From Nonomuraea solani (GTDB lineage: Bacteria > Actinomycetota > Actinomycetes > Streptosporangiales > Streptosporangiaceae), in NCBI RefSeq assembly GCF_900108335.1, contig NZ_FNVT01000001.1:1281652-1345651 (forward strand): a stretch of DNA of 64,000 nt, read 5' to 3'. Shown piece by piece: positions 33,349-42,437 of the stretch; within the stretch, counting starts at the first letter, position 1, and each line of letters begins with the position of its first letter. Under the pieces are notes generated by a model, which saw only the letters and a program-made list of their open reading frames with translations, made no database searches and was not told the origin of the DNA. A program made the position numbers and the translations under genes.

Positions 33349-34707
33349 CTACTTGGTGACGGTGTAGCCGGACTTCTGCAGGTCGGCGACGACCGCCTGC
33401 TGGGTGGCCTGGTACACCGCGCGGAAGGAGGTCTTGTCGAGCGCGGCCTTGTTGAGCGCGTCTCCGAAGGCGCTCTGGGCGACGTTCACGTTGGGCCCCC
33501 ACGTCACCGGGATCGTGGTGTTCTTGATCACCTGGTCGGTGACCTGGTAGAAGTCCTTCTGCTGCGGCATCAGCTTCGGCGGCTCGGCGGTCAGCGTCGC
33601 CTGCCGGCCGGCGTTCCCGCCGGGGAAGATGTCGAGGGTGAGCAGCAGCTTCGAGCCCTCCTCCGAGGCGCCCAGCCAGGCCGCGAACGCCGCGGCCTCC
33701 TTGGCGTGCTTCGACTTGGCCGGCACCAGGTACGCCGACCCGCCCAGGAACGGCACGGCCGCCTGCCCTTCCGTCCACTGCGGCAGCGGCGCGGACTCCC
33801 ACTTGCCGGCGGTGTCCGGCGCCACCGAGTGGATCACGCTCGGCGCCCAGGCTCCGGCCGCCCAGCTCAGGATCTTGCCGTTGTTGACCTTGGCGTTCCA
33901 CTCCGGGGTGAGCAGCGGCTCGACCTTGACCAGGTCGCGCTCCACGAGGTCCTGCCAGAAGTCGGCGGTCTTGAGCGAGGCCTCGCTGTCGATGCCGACC
34001 TTCCAGGCGTTGCCGTCGGTGCTCCACCACTGGGCGCCGGCCTGGGCGGCGTGCGCGGCGAAGAACTCGAGCTGGTTGGCGGCGAAGCCGGCGATGTAGG
34101 CGTCGGGATCCTTCTTGTGGATCTGCTCGGCGGCCTTGGCGTACTCGGCCCAGGTGGTGGGCACCTTGACGCCGTACTTGTCGAACAGGTCCTTGCGGTA
34201 GGTGAGCACCATCGGGCCGATGTCCTGGGGCACGCCGTAGACCTGGTTGTTGAAGGTGGTCTGGGCCCAGATGTTGGGGTCGATGCCGGACTTGGCGCCG
34301 GCCACGTCGGCGGTGATGTCCTTGACGGCGCCGGCCACCACCAGCGCGGGAACGCCGCGGTACTCGATCTGCACGACGTCGGGAGTGTCGCCGGCCTGGT
34401 CGGCGGCCAGCAGCTTGGCGGCGGTGTCGGAGGTCCCGCCGACCTCCGACAGCTTGACGGTGACGTTCGGGTGGAGCTGGTGGTATTTGTCCACGATCGC
34501 CTTGGCCGCCGCGTCACTGCCCTTGAGGCTCCAGGTCCAGAACTCCAGCGTGACCGGCCCGGCGGCCTTCGAGGGGGCGGCGGTGTCCGAGGAGGGGCTG
34601 CCGGCGGACGAGCAGGCGGCCAGCGACGTGGCCAGGGCGACCGCCAGGGCGGCGATCACGGTGCGGCGTCCCCCAGGCCGGCGGCGGGGGAGGGGCGGTG
34701 AGGTCAT
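33349..34707 (-). CDS. Oligosaccharide-binding lipoprotein of an ABC importer
   Basis: Family-1 solute-binding protein of 452 aa. Start ATG at 34707 with GAGGAGC upstream. The signal (RRTVIAALAVALATSLAAC) ends in lipobox LAAC. The mature protein shows VTLEFWTWSLKGSDAAAKAIVDKY, DVVQIEYRGVPALVVAGAVKDI and GSAYLVPAKSKHAKEAAAFAAWL, all standard for sugar-binding proteins. First gene of the importer operon, divergent from the GH43 gene across 137 bp that contains two LacI-like palindromes. Confidence 0.92.
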   Translation of the reverse strand: MTSPPLPRRRPGGRRTVIAALAVALATSLAACSSAGSPSSDTAAPSKAAGPVTLEFWTWSLKGSDAAAKAIVDKYHQLHPNVTVKLSEVGGTSDTAAKLLAADQAGDTPDVVQIEYRGVPALVVAGAVKDITADVAGAKSGIDPNIWAQTTFNNQVYGVPQDIGPMVLTYRKDLFDKYGVKVPTTWAEYAKAAEQIHKKDPDAYIAGFAANQLEFFAAHAAQAGAQWWSTDGNAWKVGIDSEASLKTADFWQDLVERDLVKVEPLLTPEWNAKVNNGKILSWAAGAWAPSVIHSVAPDTAGKWESAPLPQWTEGQAAVPFLGGSAYLVPAKSKHAKEAAAFAAWLGASEEGSKLLLTLDIFPGGNAGRQATLTAEPPKLMPQQKDFYQVTDQVIKNTTIPVTWGPNVNVAQSAFGDALNKAALDKTSFRAVYQATQQAVVADLQKSGYTVTK

Positions 34708-34844
34708 GACGTGCTCCTCGGCAAGGTGGTGCGTCTCGGCGGGATGCCGGGTCGTGCGATTGGGATCTAACCTGATGTTAACGTTGTCATTCTGTCAAGA
34801 CCTGGCTCGTAACCGAGCATGCAAACGTTTCGGAGCCCGCCCCC
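34708..34844. promoter_or_regulatory. Divergent promoter with two LacI-type operators
   Basis: Between the importer and the GH43 gene lie ATGttAACGTTgtCAT (34775-34790, AACGTT centre with ATG/CAT arms) and AAACGTTT (34823-34830). LacI-family proteins bind palindromes with a central CG step like these. The regulator encoded at 36562-37578 is the obvious candidate. The second site lies 14 bp before the GH43 start and would block it. Confidence 0.6.
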
Positions 34845-36386
34845 GTGCCCACCTTCCGTAACCCCGTCCTGCCCGGCTGTCACCCGGACCCGTCGATCTG
34901 CCGGGTCGGTGAGGACTACTACCTGGTCACCTCGTCGTTCGCGTACTATCCGGCCATACCCGTCTTCCACAGCCGTGACCTCGTCCGATGGCGTCAGCTC
35001 ACGCACGTGCTGAACCGGCCGGGGCAGCTTCCGCTCCAAGGGCTCGACGTCTCCGACGGGGTCTGGGCGCCGACCGTCCGGCACCACGACGGCAGGTTCT
35101 ACGTGGTCTCCACGCTGGCGGTGAATCGGCGGGGCCACCTCACGTTCGTCGTCACCGCCGACGACCCGGCCGGGCCGTGGTCGGACCCCGTGCCGCTGGA
35201 GGCCGAGGGCATCGACCCGTCGCTGTTCTTCGACGACGACGGCCGGTGCTGGCTCACCGCCTGCCGCGACGCCGTGACCGGCGGGCCGGGCGAGCTGTGG
35301 ATGCGGGAGCTCGACCTGGACCGTCTCGAACTCGCCGGCCCGACCCATGTGCTCTGGCAGGGCGCCGTACGGGGGGCGTGGGTGGAGGCGCCGCACCTGT
35401 ACAAGCGCGACGGCGTCTACCATCTGATCGCCGCAGAGGGTGGCACCGAGCGCAACCACAGCGTCACCGCCGCACGCGCCGGCGCCGTCACCGGTCCGTA
35501 CGTCACCGACCCGCGCAGCCCGCTGCTGACCCACCGGCACCGGGGTCCGGACGAGCCCGTGCACAACGTCGGTCACGCCGACCTGGTGGACACCCCAGGC
35601 GGTGAGACGTGGGCGGTGACCCTGGGGGTGCGCCCGATCGACGGCACGCACACGCTGGGGCGCGAGGTGTTCCTGGTGCCCGTCGGCTGGACCGCGCACG
35701 GGCCGGTCTTCGCTCCCGAAACGGGCGGCGTCCAACTGACCGAACGGCTCCCCGGCCTCGCGGCCTTTTCACAGCCCGTCGCGGCGAGCCGGACGTCCTT
35801 CGACTCGCCGGAGCTCGGCCTGGAGTGGAGCAGCCTGCGCGGGCCGGTCACCGACCTCATCCGGCCCGCCGCCGGGGGCGGGCTGGAGATCGACGCGGCG
35901 CCCGAGCCGCTCGGCTCGACCGGGGTGCCGGCCTTCGTCGCGCGGCGACAGCAGCACGTACGCTGCCACGTCCAGGCCCGGATCGGCTTCTCGGCGACGC
36001 TGCCGTCGGAGGAGGCCGGCCTGGCCGTCTTCCAGAACCAGGACCAGCACGCCACCCTCGCCCTCACCGTGGACGCGGACGGGGAGGCGCGGGCGGTGCT
36101 GACCCTCCGCGAGGCGGGCACGAGCGCCGTTCTGGCCACCGCGCCGCTCACCTCGGGGGAGGCGGTGCTGTCCGTCGAGTCCGACGAGTCCGGCTACACC
36201 TTCCGCGTCCAGGACTGTGACACCGGCCGCCGGCTCGACCTGGCCACCGTCGAGCGGCCCTTCTTCAGCACCGAGCGGGCGGGCGGCTTCGTCGGCGTCC
36301 ACCTGGGCCTCTACGCGACCGCCAACGGCCGGGCCGGGGGTGGGCGGGCACGGGTGCACTGGTTCGACTACCAGCCGGCCGACTGA
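34845..36386 (+). CDS. GH43 beta-xylosidase/arabinofuranosidase family enzyme
   Basis: Intracellular glycosidase of 513 aa with no signal peptide. The GTG at 34845 follows CGGAG. The five-bladed propeller (about 1-290) has the three GH43 acids: base Asp in PGCHPDPSICR, pKa-modulating Asp in EGIDPSLFFD and acid Glu in GAWVEAPHLYKRDG. Residues about 310-513 form the C-terminal beta-sandwich usual for this subfamily, ending RVHWFDYQ. It should cut imported xylo- or arabino-oligosaccharides. Gene order (importer divergent, LacI downstream) supports a single pentose-polymer utilisation unit. Confidence 0.92.
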   Translation: MPTFRNPVLPGCHPDPSICRVGEDYYLVTSSFAYYPAIPVFHSRDLVRWRQLTHVLNRPGQLPLQGLDVSDGVWAPTVRHHDGRFYVVSTLAVNRRGHLTFVVTADDPAGPWSDPVPLEAEGIDPSLFFDDDGRCWLTACRDAVTGGPGELWMRELDLDRLELAGPTHVLWQGAVRGAWVEAPHLYKRDGVYHLIAAEGGTERNHSVTAARAGAVTGPYVTDPRSPLLTHRHRGPDEPVHNVGHADLVDTPGGETWAVTLGVRPIDGTHTLGREVFLVPVGWTAHGPVFAPETGGVQLTERLPGLAAFSQPVAASRTSFDSPELGLEWSSLRGPVTDLIRPAAGGGLEIDAAPEPLGSTGVPAFVARRQQHVRCHVQARIGFSATLPSEEAGLAVFQNQDQHATLALTVDADGEARAVLTLREAGTSAVLATAPLTSGEAVLSVESDESGYTFRVQDCDTGRRLDLATVERPFFSTERAGGFVGVHLGLYATANGRAGGGRARVHWFDYQPAD

Positions 36387-36530
36387 CCGGGGGCCCTGCC
36401 CCGCATTCCGCACGTCGCCACGACTTCCCTTCTCGCCCCATCCACCGCACTCCGGCGGGGTCCCTTGAGAAGACGGGCGAGGCAGTGGGGTGGCGCCGCG
36501 GCGGCCGACCGGCGCGGCTGGGCGGTGGGG

Positions 36531-36554
36531 CTGCGGGGCTGCGGGGCTGCGGGG
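36531..36554. repeat. 8-bp tandem repeat, three copies
   Basis: CTGCGGGG repeats three times in the gap between the convergent GH43 and LacI genes. A small slippage array, with no visible role. Confidence 0.7.
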
Positions 36555-36561
36555 CGGTGGG

Positions 36562-37578
36562 TCAGGGCCGGCCGGGTGGGGCGGTGCTGCGGCGGATGAT
36601 CAGTTCGGGTGGGATGCGTTCGCTGGAGGCGGGTTCGCCGCGCATCATCCGGAGCAACCGCTCGATCGAGCGTTCCCCCAGCGCGACGAAGTCCTGGCGG
36701 ACCGTGGTGAGGGACGGCACCAGGTAGGCCGCGCCGGCGATGTCGTCGAAGCCGACCAGCGAGACGTCGCCGGGCACCTTGACGCCGAGTTCGGCGAAGG
36801 CCGCCAGGACGCCCATGGCCATCTGGTCGTTGCCGGCGAAGATCGCGGTCGGGCGCTCGTGCCCCTCACGAGTGACCAGGTAATGGGCCAGGCGGTAGCC
36901 GCTGTTGCCGGTGAAGTCGCCCTCCAGCAGCTCTCCGTGCGCCTCCGTCACGCCCTTCAGCGCGGCCCGCCAGCCCTCGACGCGGGCCCGAGCGTCGAAG
37001 GTCCGCAGCGAACCGGTCAGGTGCACGATGCGGCGATGCCCCAGCCCGAGCAGGTGCTGGACGGCCAGGCGCGCCCCCAGCTCCTGATCCAGCTCGACGA
37101 AGCCGATGTCCGGGTTGGGTACGTTGCCGGACATGATGACGGTCACGGGCACGCCGGTGGCGATGCCGGCCAGGGCGTCCACCACCAGGGGACGGTCGGC
37201 GATGACGGCGACGGCCTCGACGGCCTGATCGGTGAGCCGCCGCAGCGTCTCGGCCAGGTCGACGGTGGTGCCGCCCTGCCAGCTCGCCATGTTGACCCAG
37301 TATCCGGCCCGTTGCGCCGCCGTCTGGACGCCCCGCAGCACGCGGGGCAGCTCGAAGAGCTCGGCGCCGGCGAGCACCAGCCCGATCGTCGAGGATCGGC
37401 GGCTCTTGAGGGCGCGGGCGACGCTGTTGCGGCGGTAGCCGAGCTTCTCGATGGCCGCCTCGACACGCGCCCGGGTCTCCGGGCGTACGGAAGGGTGGTC
37501 GTTGAGGACCCGGGACACGGTGACGTGCGACACGCCCGCTTCGCGCGCCACGTCCACCATGCCTGGTGCCCGGCCCAT
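36562..37578 (-). CDS. LacI-family regulator of the oligosaccharide unit
   Basis: Regulator of 338 aa. The N-terminal helix-turn-helix with hinge helix reads MVDVAREAGVSHVTVSRVLN followed by VRPETRARVEAAIEKLGYRRNSVARALKSRRS. The periplasmic-binding-like effector domain starts at TIGLVLAGAELFELPRVLRGV and ends with the SLVGFDDI motif and LTTVRQDFVALGERSIERL dimer segment. It converges with the GH43 gene and probably represses both that gene and the importer through AACGTT-centred sites at 34775-34790 and 34823-34830. The ligand is likely a xylose- or arabinose-containing sugar. Confidence 0.92.
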   Translation of the reverse strand: MGRAPGMVDVAREAGVSHVTVSRVLNDHPSVRPETRARVEAAIEKLGYRRNSVARALKSRRSSTIGLVLAGAELFELPRVLRGVQTAAQRAGYWVNMASWQGGTTVDLAETLRRLTDQAVEAVAVIADRPLVVDALAGIATGVPVTVIMSGNVPNPDIGFVELDQELGARLAVQHLLGLGHRRIVHLTGSLRTFDARARVEGWRAALKGVTEAHGELLEGDFTGNSGYRLAHYLVTREGHERPTAIFAGNDQMAMGVLAAFAELGVKVPGDVSLVGFDDIAGAAYLVPSLTTVRQDFVALGERSIERLLRMMRGEPASSERIPPELIIRRSTAPPGRP

Positions 37579-37829
37579 GTCCTTCGCTTCCCCACCTCAC
37601 CGGGACGTCACGCCCGCTACGCGCTCACGCACCGCCGGCGCGGCAGGTGGATCATATCCCGCCGTTCGGCGAATTCCGGTACGGGTTTTGACCGCCTGGT
37701 CGCCGTTTCTCCTTGGGAAATCTTCCTGGACTGTACCCGCCGCTGGCCTGTCCCCGCTGCTCAAGGGGTAGGCCGCAGGTGATGACGCAGGACGGTTGCC
37801 GACGAAGGAGGACGCCAGAGCAGGGGGTG
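37579..37829. promoter_or_regulatory. Divergent promoter region, LacI gene / sigma factor
   Basis: 251 bp without a gene. A TTTTGACC box lies near 37685 and GAAGGAGG at 37804-37811. An alternative in-frame sigma-factor start (ATG about 51 bp further upstream) lies inside. No clear ECF promoter signature is seen. Confidence 0.4.
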
Positions 37830-38558
37830 ATGACGGTGCCGGCGAGCGAATCCCGCGGACCGGAGGATCTCGACCAGGCGGCGGCGATGTTCACCGGGGT
37901 GCGGCCGCGACTGTTCGGCATCGCGTACAGGATGCTGGCGAGTGCCACCGAAGCCGAGGATCTCGTTCAGGACGTCTGGTTGCGCTGGCAGGGCTATAAC
38001 CGCGCGACGGTGGACAATCCAGCGGCGTTCCTGGCGACGACGACCACGAGGATGGCCATCAACGCGGCCCGGTCAGCCCGCGTCCGCCGCGAGATCTCCT
38101 TCGGGTCGTGGCTGCCGGAACCGGGCGACACCGGCGCGGACGACCCCTGCCTCGGTGCCGAGCGGGTGGAGGCCCTGGAGTTAGCGGTGCTGGTGCTGCT
38201 GGAGCGGCTTTCGCCCACCGAACGGGCGGCGTACGTGCTGCGGGAGGCGTTCGACTATCCCTACCGGCAGATCGCCGGCATCGTCCGGCTCAGCGAGGCG
38301 GCCGCACGCCAGCTCGTCAGCCGAGCGCGTAAACACGTGCTCGTCGAGCGTCGCACACCTGTCACAGGGGTCGAACGACGCAGGCTGCTGACCGCGTTCG
38401 TCGCCGCCGCCCGCTTCGGCGACCTGCCCGCGCTGGAGGAGATCTTCGCCGCGGACGTGACCGGCCACTCCGGCGGCGCGTCTCGCATCTCTGTGACGGG
38501 TTCGTCGCGAATGGTGACGTACGTCAAGGTGCTCGCCGGCCGGTGGGCCAGGCGCTGA
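37830..38558 (+). CDS. ECF sigma factor, SigJ/ECF41-like, C-terminally truncated
   Basis: RNA polymerase sigma factor, 242 aa from the ATG at 37830. Region 2 is RPRLFGIAYRMLASATEAEDLVQDVWLRWQ and region 4 is LSPTERAAYVLREAFDYPYRQIAGIVRLSEAAARQLVSRARKHV. These match ECF41/SigJ factors, which normally carry a SnoaL-like C-terminal domain of over 100 residues that controls activity in place of an anti-sigma factor. Here that domain stops soon after FAADVTGHSGGASRISVTGSSRMV, at LAGRWARR, so most of it is missing. The remaining protein could be constitutively active or defective. It contains a TTA codon (38181-38183). A nitroreductase gene follows 54 bp later. Confidence 0.85.
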   Translation: MTVPASESRGPEDLDQAAAMFTGVRPRLFGIAYRMLASATEAEDLVQDVWLRWQGYNRATVDNPAAFLATTTTRMAINAARSARVRREISFGSWLPEPGDTGADDPCLGAERVEALELAVLVLLERLSPTERAAYVLREAFDYPYRQIAGIVRLSEAAARQLVSRARKHVLVERRTPVTGVERRRLLTAFVAAARFGDLPALEEIFAADVTGHSGGASRISVTGSSRMVTYVKVLAGRWARR

Positions 38559-38612
38559 CCCGGCTCGCCTGCCCGGCCGCCGGGGAGGTGAGCGGACGAG
38601 GAGGTAGCGATC

Positions 38613-39278
38613 ATGGATGTGTACGAGGCGGTCACCAGCCGGCACGCGGTGCGCGCGTTCACCGCCCGGCCGGTCCCGAAGGAGGTGCTGGAGCGCGTGC
38701 TGTCCGCCGCGGCCTGGTCGCCGTCCGGATCGAACCTCCAGCCCTGGCACGCCTACGTGCTGACCGGCGAGCCGCTGGCCGAGCTCAAGAAGCGGGCCGG
38801 CAAGCGCGTGGCCGCGGGCGACCCGTGGGACGAGCGGGAGTACGAGATGTACCCGCCCGCGCTGAAGTCCCCCTACCACGAGCGGCGATCCGCCTTCGGC
38901 AAGGAGCGCTACAGCGCGCTCGGTGTCGCGCGCGAGGACTGGGAGGCGCGCCAGCGGGCCGCTTCCGGCAACTGGCAGTGCTTCGGCGCGCCCGCCGCCC
39001 TGTTCTGCTACATCGACCGCGACATGGGCCGGCCCCAATGGGCGGATACGGGAATGTACCTGCAGACCGTCATGCTGCTGCTGCGCGCCGAAGGGCTGCA
39101 CAGTTGCCCTCAGATGGCATGGTCGGTGTATCGCGAGACCGTCGCGGAAATCCTCTCACCGCCGGACGAGCTCATCCTCTTCTGCGGCATGTCGATCGGA
39201 TTCGAGGACGTCACGGCGAATTCCCTCCGTACGGGCCGGGCGCCCCTCGACGAGACGGTCACGTTCGTCGAGGGCTGA
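38613..39278 (+). CDS. Nitroreductase-family flavoprotein
   Basis: FMN-dependent nitroreductase of 221 aa. Conserved blocks: the FMN-binding SRHAVRAFTARPVP at the N-terminus, AAAWSPSGSNLQPWHAYVLTG, and the C-terminal LRAEGLHSCPQMAWSVY and CGMSIGFED. Family enzymes reduce nitro groups, quinones or enones with NAD(P)H. GGAGG sits before the ATG at 38613. It lies downstream of the sigma factor and may be its target; ECF41 genes are often next to redox enzymes. Substrate unknown. Confidence 0.9.
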   Translation: MDVYEAVTSRHAVRAFTARPVPKEVLERVLSAAAWSPSGSNLQPWHAYVLTGEPLAELKKRAGKRVAAGDPWDEREYEMYPPALKSPYHERRSAFGKERYSALGVAREDWEARQRAASGNWQCFGAPAALFCYIDRDMGRPQWADTGMYLQTVMLLLRAEGLHSCPQMAWSVYRETVAEILSPPDELILFCGMSIGFEDVTANSLRTGRAPLDETVTFVEG

Positions 39279-39317
39279 GCGGGGACGGCACGGCGCGGCG
39301 AGAGCCCGCGGGACCGC

Positions 39318-40391
39318 TTACGCCGCGGCGGCGAGTTCGGTCTCGAACCGCTCGCGCAGCGCGGCCTTCTCCGGCGCCGGCAGCCAGCACGCGTCCACCC
39401 CGGCCAGCGCCATCGCCCGCAACCGCTCGTCCGGCACGCCGAGCCGATCGGAGAGGATCCGGTACTCGTTCGCCAGCGACGTCGGGAACATTCCGGGGTC
39501 GTCGGAAGCGGGAATGACGTTGAGCCCCGCGTCGAGCATCGCCGCGATCGACGCCCGCCGCCACGGCCGCCACGAGCGCCGCGAGGTGGTCGAGATGACG
39601 GTGAACGGGATCTGCTCGTCTCTGACCCTGGCCACGACCTCGTCGTCCTCGAGGACGAAGTAGCCGTGGTCGATCCGGTCGCACCCGAGCACGTCGAGGC
39701 AGGTGATCGTGTTGACGGCGACGGGCGCGTGCTCGGAGGAGTGCGCGGTACGCCCCAGCCCGGCCTCACCGGCGAGCCGGTAGGCGGCCTCGAACCGCTC
39801 GGGCGGCCCGGCGGTCTCCAGGTTGTCCAGGCCGATCCCGGCCACGTAGTCGTGCGGGTGGTCCACGACCGTGCGTACCCAGGCGAGGGCCTCGTCGCCC
39901 GTCTTGCTCCGGTCGATGGCCGCGATGAGCCGGCCCGACATGCCGAAGTCGCGCTCCGCCATCCTGATGCCCTCGGCGTACGCCTCGACCACCGTGGCGT
40001 AGCCGAGCTTCTCCTGGTGCTCGGTCAGCGCGTCGAAGGAGACCTCCAGGTGCCTGGTCGCGCTGGTCCGGTGGGCGTCCTCGAACGCCTCGTACGTGAT
40101 CCTGGTGAGATCGTCGGCGTCGCGCAGGACCTGGAGCACCCACGAGGACACCTGGAACAGCGAGTACGACACCGCGGGCTCGTCCGCGCTCCTGCCCTGC
40201 GGAACCGGGACCCGGGTGTTCAGGTAGAGCGCCGGGTCCGGCGGCAGCGAGTTCACGTCCGCGTAGATCCGCTCCGGCGTGTCGGGCAGGTCGAGCCCCT
40301 CCCGCCTGGCCAGCTCGGCGAAGGTCGAGCCGCGTACGGTGCCGATGAGATGGCAGTGCAGATCGACCTTGGGCATCAGGTCCAGGTTCAC
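39318..40391 (-). CDS. Adenosine deaminase-family amidohydrolase
   Basis: Metal-dependent deaminase of 357 aa in the ADA group. The metal motif is VDLHCHLIGT near the N-terminus; the catalytic His/Glu pair lies in TAHSSEHAPVAV, where classic ADA has HAGE; later motifs are IDHGYFVLED and ASDDPGMFPTSL with the metal Asp. The altered active-site loop and an insertion (SRRSWRPWRR) suggest a substrate other than adenosine, such as another purine, aminodeoxyfutalosine-like compound or modified base. It is the last gene of a five-gene operon and overlaps the binding-protein stop by 4 bases, so its substrate is probably what the ABC importer brings in. Confidence 0.85.
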   Translation of the reverse strand: MNLDLMPKVDLHCHLIGTVRGSTFAELARREGLDLPDTPERIYADVNSLPPDPALYLNTRVPVPQGRSADEPAVSYSLFQVSSWVLQVLRDADDLTRITYEAFEDAHRTSATRHLEVSFDALTEHQEKLGYATVVEAYAEGIRMAERDFGMSGRLIAAIDRSKTGDEALAWVRTVVDHPHDYVAGIGLDNLETAGPPERFEAAYRLAGEAGLGRTAHSSEHAPVAVNTITCLDVLGCDRIDHGYFVLEDDEVVARVRDEQIPFTVISTTSRRSWRPWRRASIAAMLDAGLNVIPASDDPGMFPTSLANEYRILSDRLGVPDERLRAMALAGVDACWLPAPEKAALRERFETELAAAA

Positions 40392-41446
40392 TTGCCGGCC
40401 ACCTCGCGGGCGAAGCGGTCGACCCAGGCGGCGCGGGTGTCGACGAGCTGGGCGGGGTCGAGGGTCTTGAACCCGGCGGCCACCGGGTCCTTCGCCGCCT
40501 CGCCCGTCACCTTGGCGATGTCGGCCGGGACCTCGGCCTTCGGGTTCGTGGGCAGGTCACCGGCGGCCTTGGCCATGGCGCTCTGCGCCTCGGCCGACAG
40601 CATGTAGTCGATGAACTTCGCCGCGCCCTGCTGGTTGCGCGCGCCCTTGGGGATCATCGCCCGGTTGGTGGCCATGTAGCGGCCCTTGGCGGGAGCGGTC
40701 CAGGCGATCGGCTCGCCCGAGGTGACCAGCTTGGTGGCGAAGCCGCTCAGCGCGTCGGCGGCGACGATCTCGCCCTGCGTCAGCAGATTCGTCACCTCGG
40801 TGGAGGAGGTGTAGAACTGCAGGACGTTCGGCGCCCAGCCGGCCAGCGTCTTCAGCGAGCCGTCGATGTCGTACGGGCCCTTGCCGTACGCCTCACCCAC
40901 GCCGGAGATCATGAGCTGCCCGGCGGTCACCGAGATATCGGGCAGGGCGACCTTGCCCTTGTTCGCCGCGTTCGCGAACAGCGCCCAGTCGGCCGCCTGC
41001 GCCTGGCTCAGCTTGCCGGTGTTGTAGATGATCCCGTTGAGCTGGTGCGTGTAGGCGGGCCCCTCGTACGCGCCCTCGGTCGCGAACGGCGCGAGCTGCT
41101 TGATGTTGGGCACGTCGACCTTCTGGAAGAGGCCGTCCTTCTGCCCGAGCGCGGCGAAGTAGTCGGAGATCAGCACCACGTCCGATTCCGGCTCACCTTT
41201 GGCGAGCTTCAGCTTCGACAGCCGGTCGGCGTTGGAGCCGGTGTCCAGCTCGACCTTGATCCCCGTCTGCTTGGTGAACGGGGCGACGACCGCCTGCTCG
41301 AACTCCTTCACACCGAAGGGGAACGTGCTGACGACGAGGGTGTTCTGATCGGCGGCCTGCTCACCGGAGCCGGAGCCGGAGCCGGAACATCCGGCTGCGG
41401 CGAGCACCGTCAGAGCGGCGGCCAGTACGGCGCGGCGCGTGGGCAT
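40388..41446 (-). CDS. Solute-binding lipoprotein, polyamine/iron-type ABC importer
   Basis: Binding protein of 352 aa with signal MPTRRAVLAAALTVLAAAGC (lipobox AAGC) and a Ser/Gly linker. AAGAAGGAA precedes the ATG. The fold signs (VVSTFPFGVKEFEQAVVAPF, DTGSNADRLSKLKLAKGEP, IPKGARNQQGAAKFIDYML) fit the PotD/FbpA-like group for polyamines, ferric ions, phosphonates or thiamine-like ligands. Genes for two permeases and an ATPase lie upstream in the same operon, and the deaminase gene overlaps its end. The ligand may be a nitrogenous compound, by association with the deaminase; this is inference. Confidence 0.88.
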   Translation of the reverse strand: MPTRRAVLAAALTVLAAAGCSGSGSGSGEQAADQNTLVVSTFPFGVKEFEQAVVAPFTKQTGIKVELDTGSNADRLSKLKLAKGEPESDVVLISDYFAALGQKDGLFQKVDVPNIKQLAPFATEGAYEGPAYTHQLNGIIYNTGKLSQAQAADWALFANAANKGKVALPDISVTAGQLMISGVGEAYGKGPYDIDGSLKTLAGWAPNVLQFYTSSTEVTNLLTQGEIVAADALSGFATKLVTSGEPIAWTAPAKGRYMATNRAMIPKGARNQQGAAKFIDYMLSAEAQSAMAKAAGDLPTNPKAEVPADIAKVTGEAAKDPVAAGFKTLDPAQLVDTRAAWVDRFAREVAGK

Positions 41447-41459
41447 GAGGTTCCTTCTT

Positions 41460-42437
41460 TCAGCGGGGTAGGGAGACCAGGTGGTCGTCGGGCGCGATCA
41501 CCGTGACGCTCGATCCGGGGGTCAGGATCGCGCCGCCGCGTACGTCGGCGACCAGCCGGACGGTCGCGCCCGACGGGTCGACCACGTCGAGTGAGACCAG
41601 CAGGTCGACACCGCGGAAGGCCGCGTCGACCACGACCGCGTCGAGGCCGGGACCGGCGGAGGCGATGCGCAGGTGTTCGGGCCGGATGGTCAGCGGGGTG
41701 CCGTCGGCCGCGGTGAGGAAGTTCTCGTAGCCGAGGAACTCGGCCACGAAGCGGTCGGCCGGGCGGGGGAAGATCTGCTGGGGAGAGCCCTGCTGCACGA
41801 TCCGGCCCTCGTTCATGATGACCATCTCGTCGGACATCTCCAGCGCCTCGTCCTGGTCATGGGTGACGAGGATGACGGTCAGCTCGGTCTCCGCCTGGAT
41901 GCGCCTGATCTCGGCCCGCATCTGGACGCGCAGCCGCGCGTCGAGGTTGGACAGCGGCTCGTCGAGCAGCAGCAGCTTGGGCCTGATCGCGATCGCCCTG
42001 GCCAGGGCCACCCGCTGCTGCTGGCCGCCGGAGAGCTTCTTCGGCTTGCGGTCGGCCAGGTGGGCGAGCCCGACGAGTTCGAGCGTCTCCATGACCCGCG
42101 TGCGTCTTTCGGCGGCGGGCACCTTGCGCAGCTTGAGGCCGTACCCGACGTTGTCGGCCACCGTCATGTGCGGGAACAGCGCGTACGACTGGAAGACCAT
42201 CCCGAGGTTCCGCTTCTCCGGCGGCGTGCGCGTGCTGTCGACCCCGTCGATGCGGATCGTCCCCGACGTCGGCTCCGAGTAGCCCGCGATCATCCTGAGC
42301 GTGGTCGTCTTGCCGCAGCCGCTCGGCCCCAGCAGCGTCGTCAGCTTGCCGGCCGGCACGGTGAGGTCGATCTCATCGACGGCGGTGAAGGAGCCGAACC
42401 TCTGGGTGACTCCGATCAGCTCGGCGGCGGCGGTCAT
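41460..42437 (-). CDS. ABC transporter ATPase, PotA-like
   Basis: Importer ATPase of 325 aa. Walker A GPSGCGKTT, Q-loop VFQSYALFPHMTV, signature LSGGQQQRVALARA, Walker B LLLLDEPLSNLD and H-loop LVTHD are all intact. After residue about 240 a C-terminal OB-type (TOBE) regulatory domain follows, shorter than in MsiK-type sugar ATPases, as usual for PotA/FbpC. It overlaps the upstream permease stop (ATGA-type) and precedes the binding-protein gene by 13 bp. Confidence 0.93.
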   Translation of the reverse strand: MTAAAELIGVTQRFGSFTAVDEIDLTVPAGKLTTLLGPSGCGKTTTLRMIAGYSEPTSGTIRIDGVDSTRTPPEKRNLGMVFQSYALFPHMTVADNVGYGLKLRKVPAAERRTRVMETLELVGLAHLADRKPKKLSGGQQQRVALARAIAIRPKLLLLDEPLSNLDARLRVQMRAEIRRIQAETELTVILVTHDQDEALEMSDEMVIMNEGRIVQQGSPQQIFPRPADRFVAEFLGYENFLTAADGTPLTIRPEHLRIASAGPGLDAVVVDAAFRGVDLLVSLDVVDPSGATVRLVADVRGGAILTPGSSVTVIAPDDHLVSLPR

